From Candidatus Rifleibacteriota bacterium (GTDB lineage Bacteria; Muiribacteriota; Ozemobacteria; Ozemobacterales; Ozemobacteraceae), in assembly GCA_015233565.1 (NCBI GenBank), contig JADFXM010000020.1, positions 56,692 to 120,691 of the forward strand: 64,000 nucleotides of DNA. The letters are read 5' to 3'. The translations under genes and the position numbers were made by a program. The notes beneath the pieces were generated by a model. It had not been told where the DNA came from and did no database searches. It saw only the letters and a program-made list of their open reading frames with translations. Below are positions 63,922 to 64,000 of the stretch, piece by piece. Within the stretch, counting starts at the first letter, position 1; each line of letters starts with the position of its first letter.

Positions 63922-64000
63922 TCTTAAAAAATTTCCAAAAATTTTCTTCTACCCTTTCTTATTTTGTCAAAATAGTCTTAAAATCTAGCTTTTTAAATTT

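Noticed and set aside
1..64000. Search by eye for CRISPR arrays, rRNA and tRNA genes
   Set aside because: No regularly spaced direct repeats and no recognisable tRNA or rRNA sequence were found.

Overview
The window is A+T-rich bacterial chromosome with dense genes, short spacers and many overlapping start/stop pairs. Signal peptides, a lipoprotein, a complete RND/TolC tripartite pump, RseP and a PilT-type ATPase point to a Gram-negative, two-membrane organism. No 16S rRNA or other phylogenetic marker lets me name it. The mix of a C25 (gingipain-like) peptidase, HEAT-repeat fusions, MoxR/von Willebrand A clusters and choice-of-anchor D lipoproteins would suit a deep-branching group such as Candidatus Riflebacteria, but that is a guess. 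I saw no tRNA, rRNA or CRISPR array.

Layout. 1-3460 (+): pyrimidine genes (pyrB end, pyrI, pyrD, pyrK) followed by threonine synthase. 3510-6320 (-): a HEAT-repeat/PilT ATPase fusion. 6887-17065 (+): a long core block, rpsB, tsf, pyrH, frr, a 2[4Fe-4S] ferredoxin, uppS, cdsA, rseP, a CvpA-like gene, rimO, pgsA and pgpA. It joins translation, UMP phosphorylation, undecaprenyl-phosphate synthesis and phospholipid head-group synthesis. The dxr gene often found between cdsA and rseP is absent. 17062-22795 (-): an RND efflux operon. 23458-28449: a C25 peptidase and a convergent M16 zinc peptidase sharing a terminator. 28951-29991 (+): a lone MoxR ATPase.

29992-41269 is accessory DNA. A 217-bp inverted repeat (30230-30446 and 40331-40546) brackets a papain-like secreted protein, a 2077-residue tandem adenylyl cyclase, two small ORFs and a PQQ-propeller protein. 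41270-51264 holds mostly small exported proteins of unknown role (DnaJ-type zinc-finger protein, 2H phosphoesterase), an ArsP-like permease paired with a methyltransferase, and a 1373-residue lipoprotein built of ASH-type repeats. 51591-61997 (+) is a six-gene membrane cluster: GATase-like membrane protein, ABC ATPase, ABC permease, DUF58, BatA-like vWA protein and a double-vWA protein. Its expected MoxR partner lies 22 kb upstream. The window ends with an IS66-family transposase.

The most exciting item is the 2077-residue cyclase. It is an internal duplication of (4 TM segments, two extracytoplasmic regions, HAMP, class III cyclase). The first cyclase domain keeps both metal aspartates but lacks the transition-state arginine. 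The second lacks the first metal aspartate but keeps the adenine-binding and transition-state residues. Together they would form one complete and one dead site, the logic of animal transmembrane adenylyl cyclases, here inside one bacterial chain with sensory-type modules.
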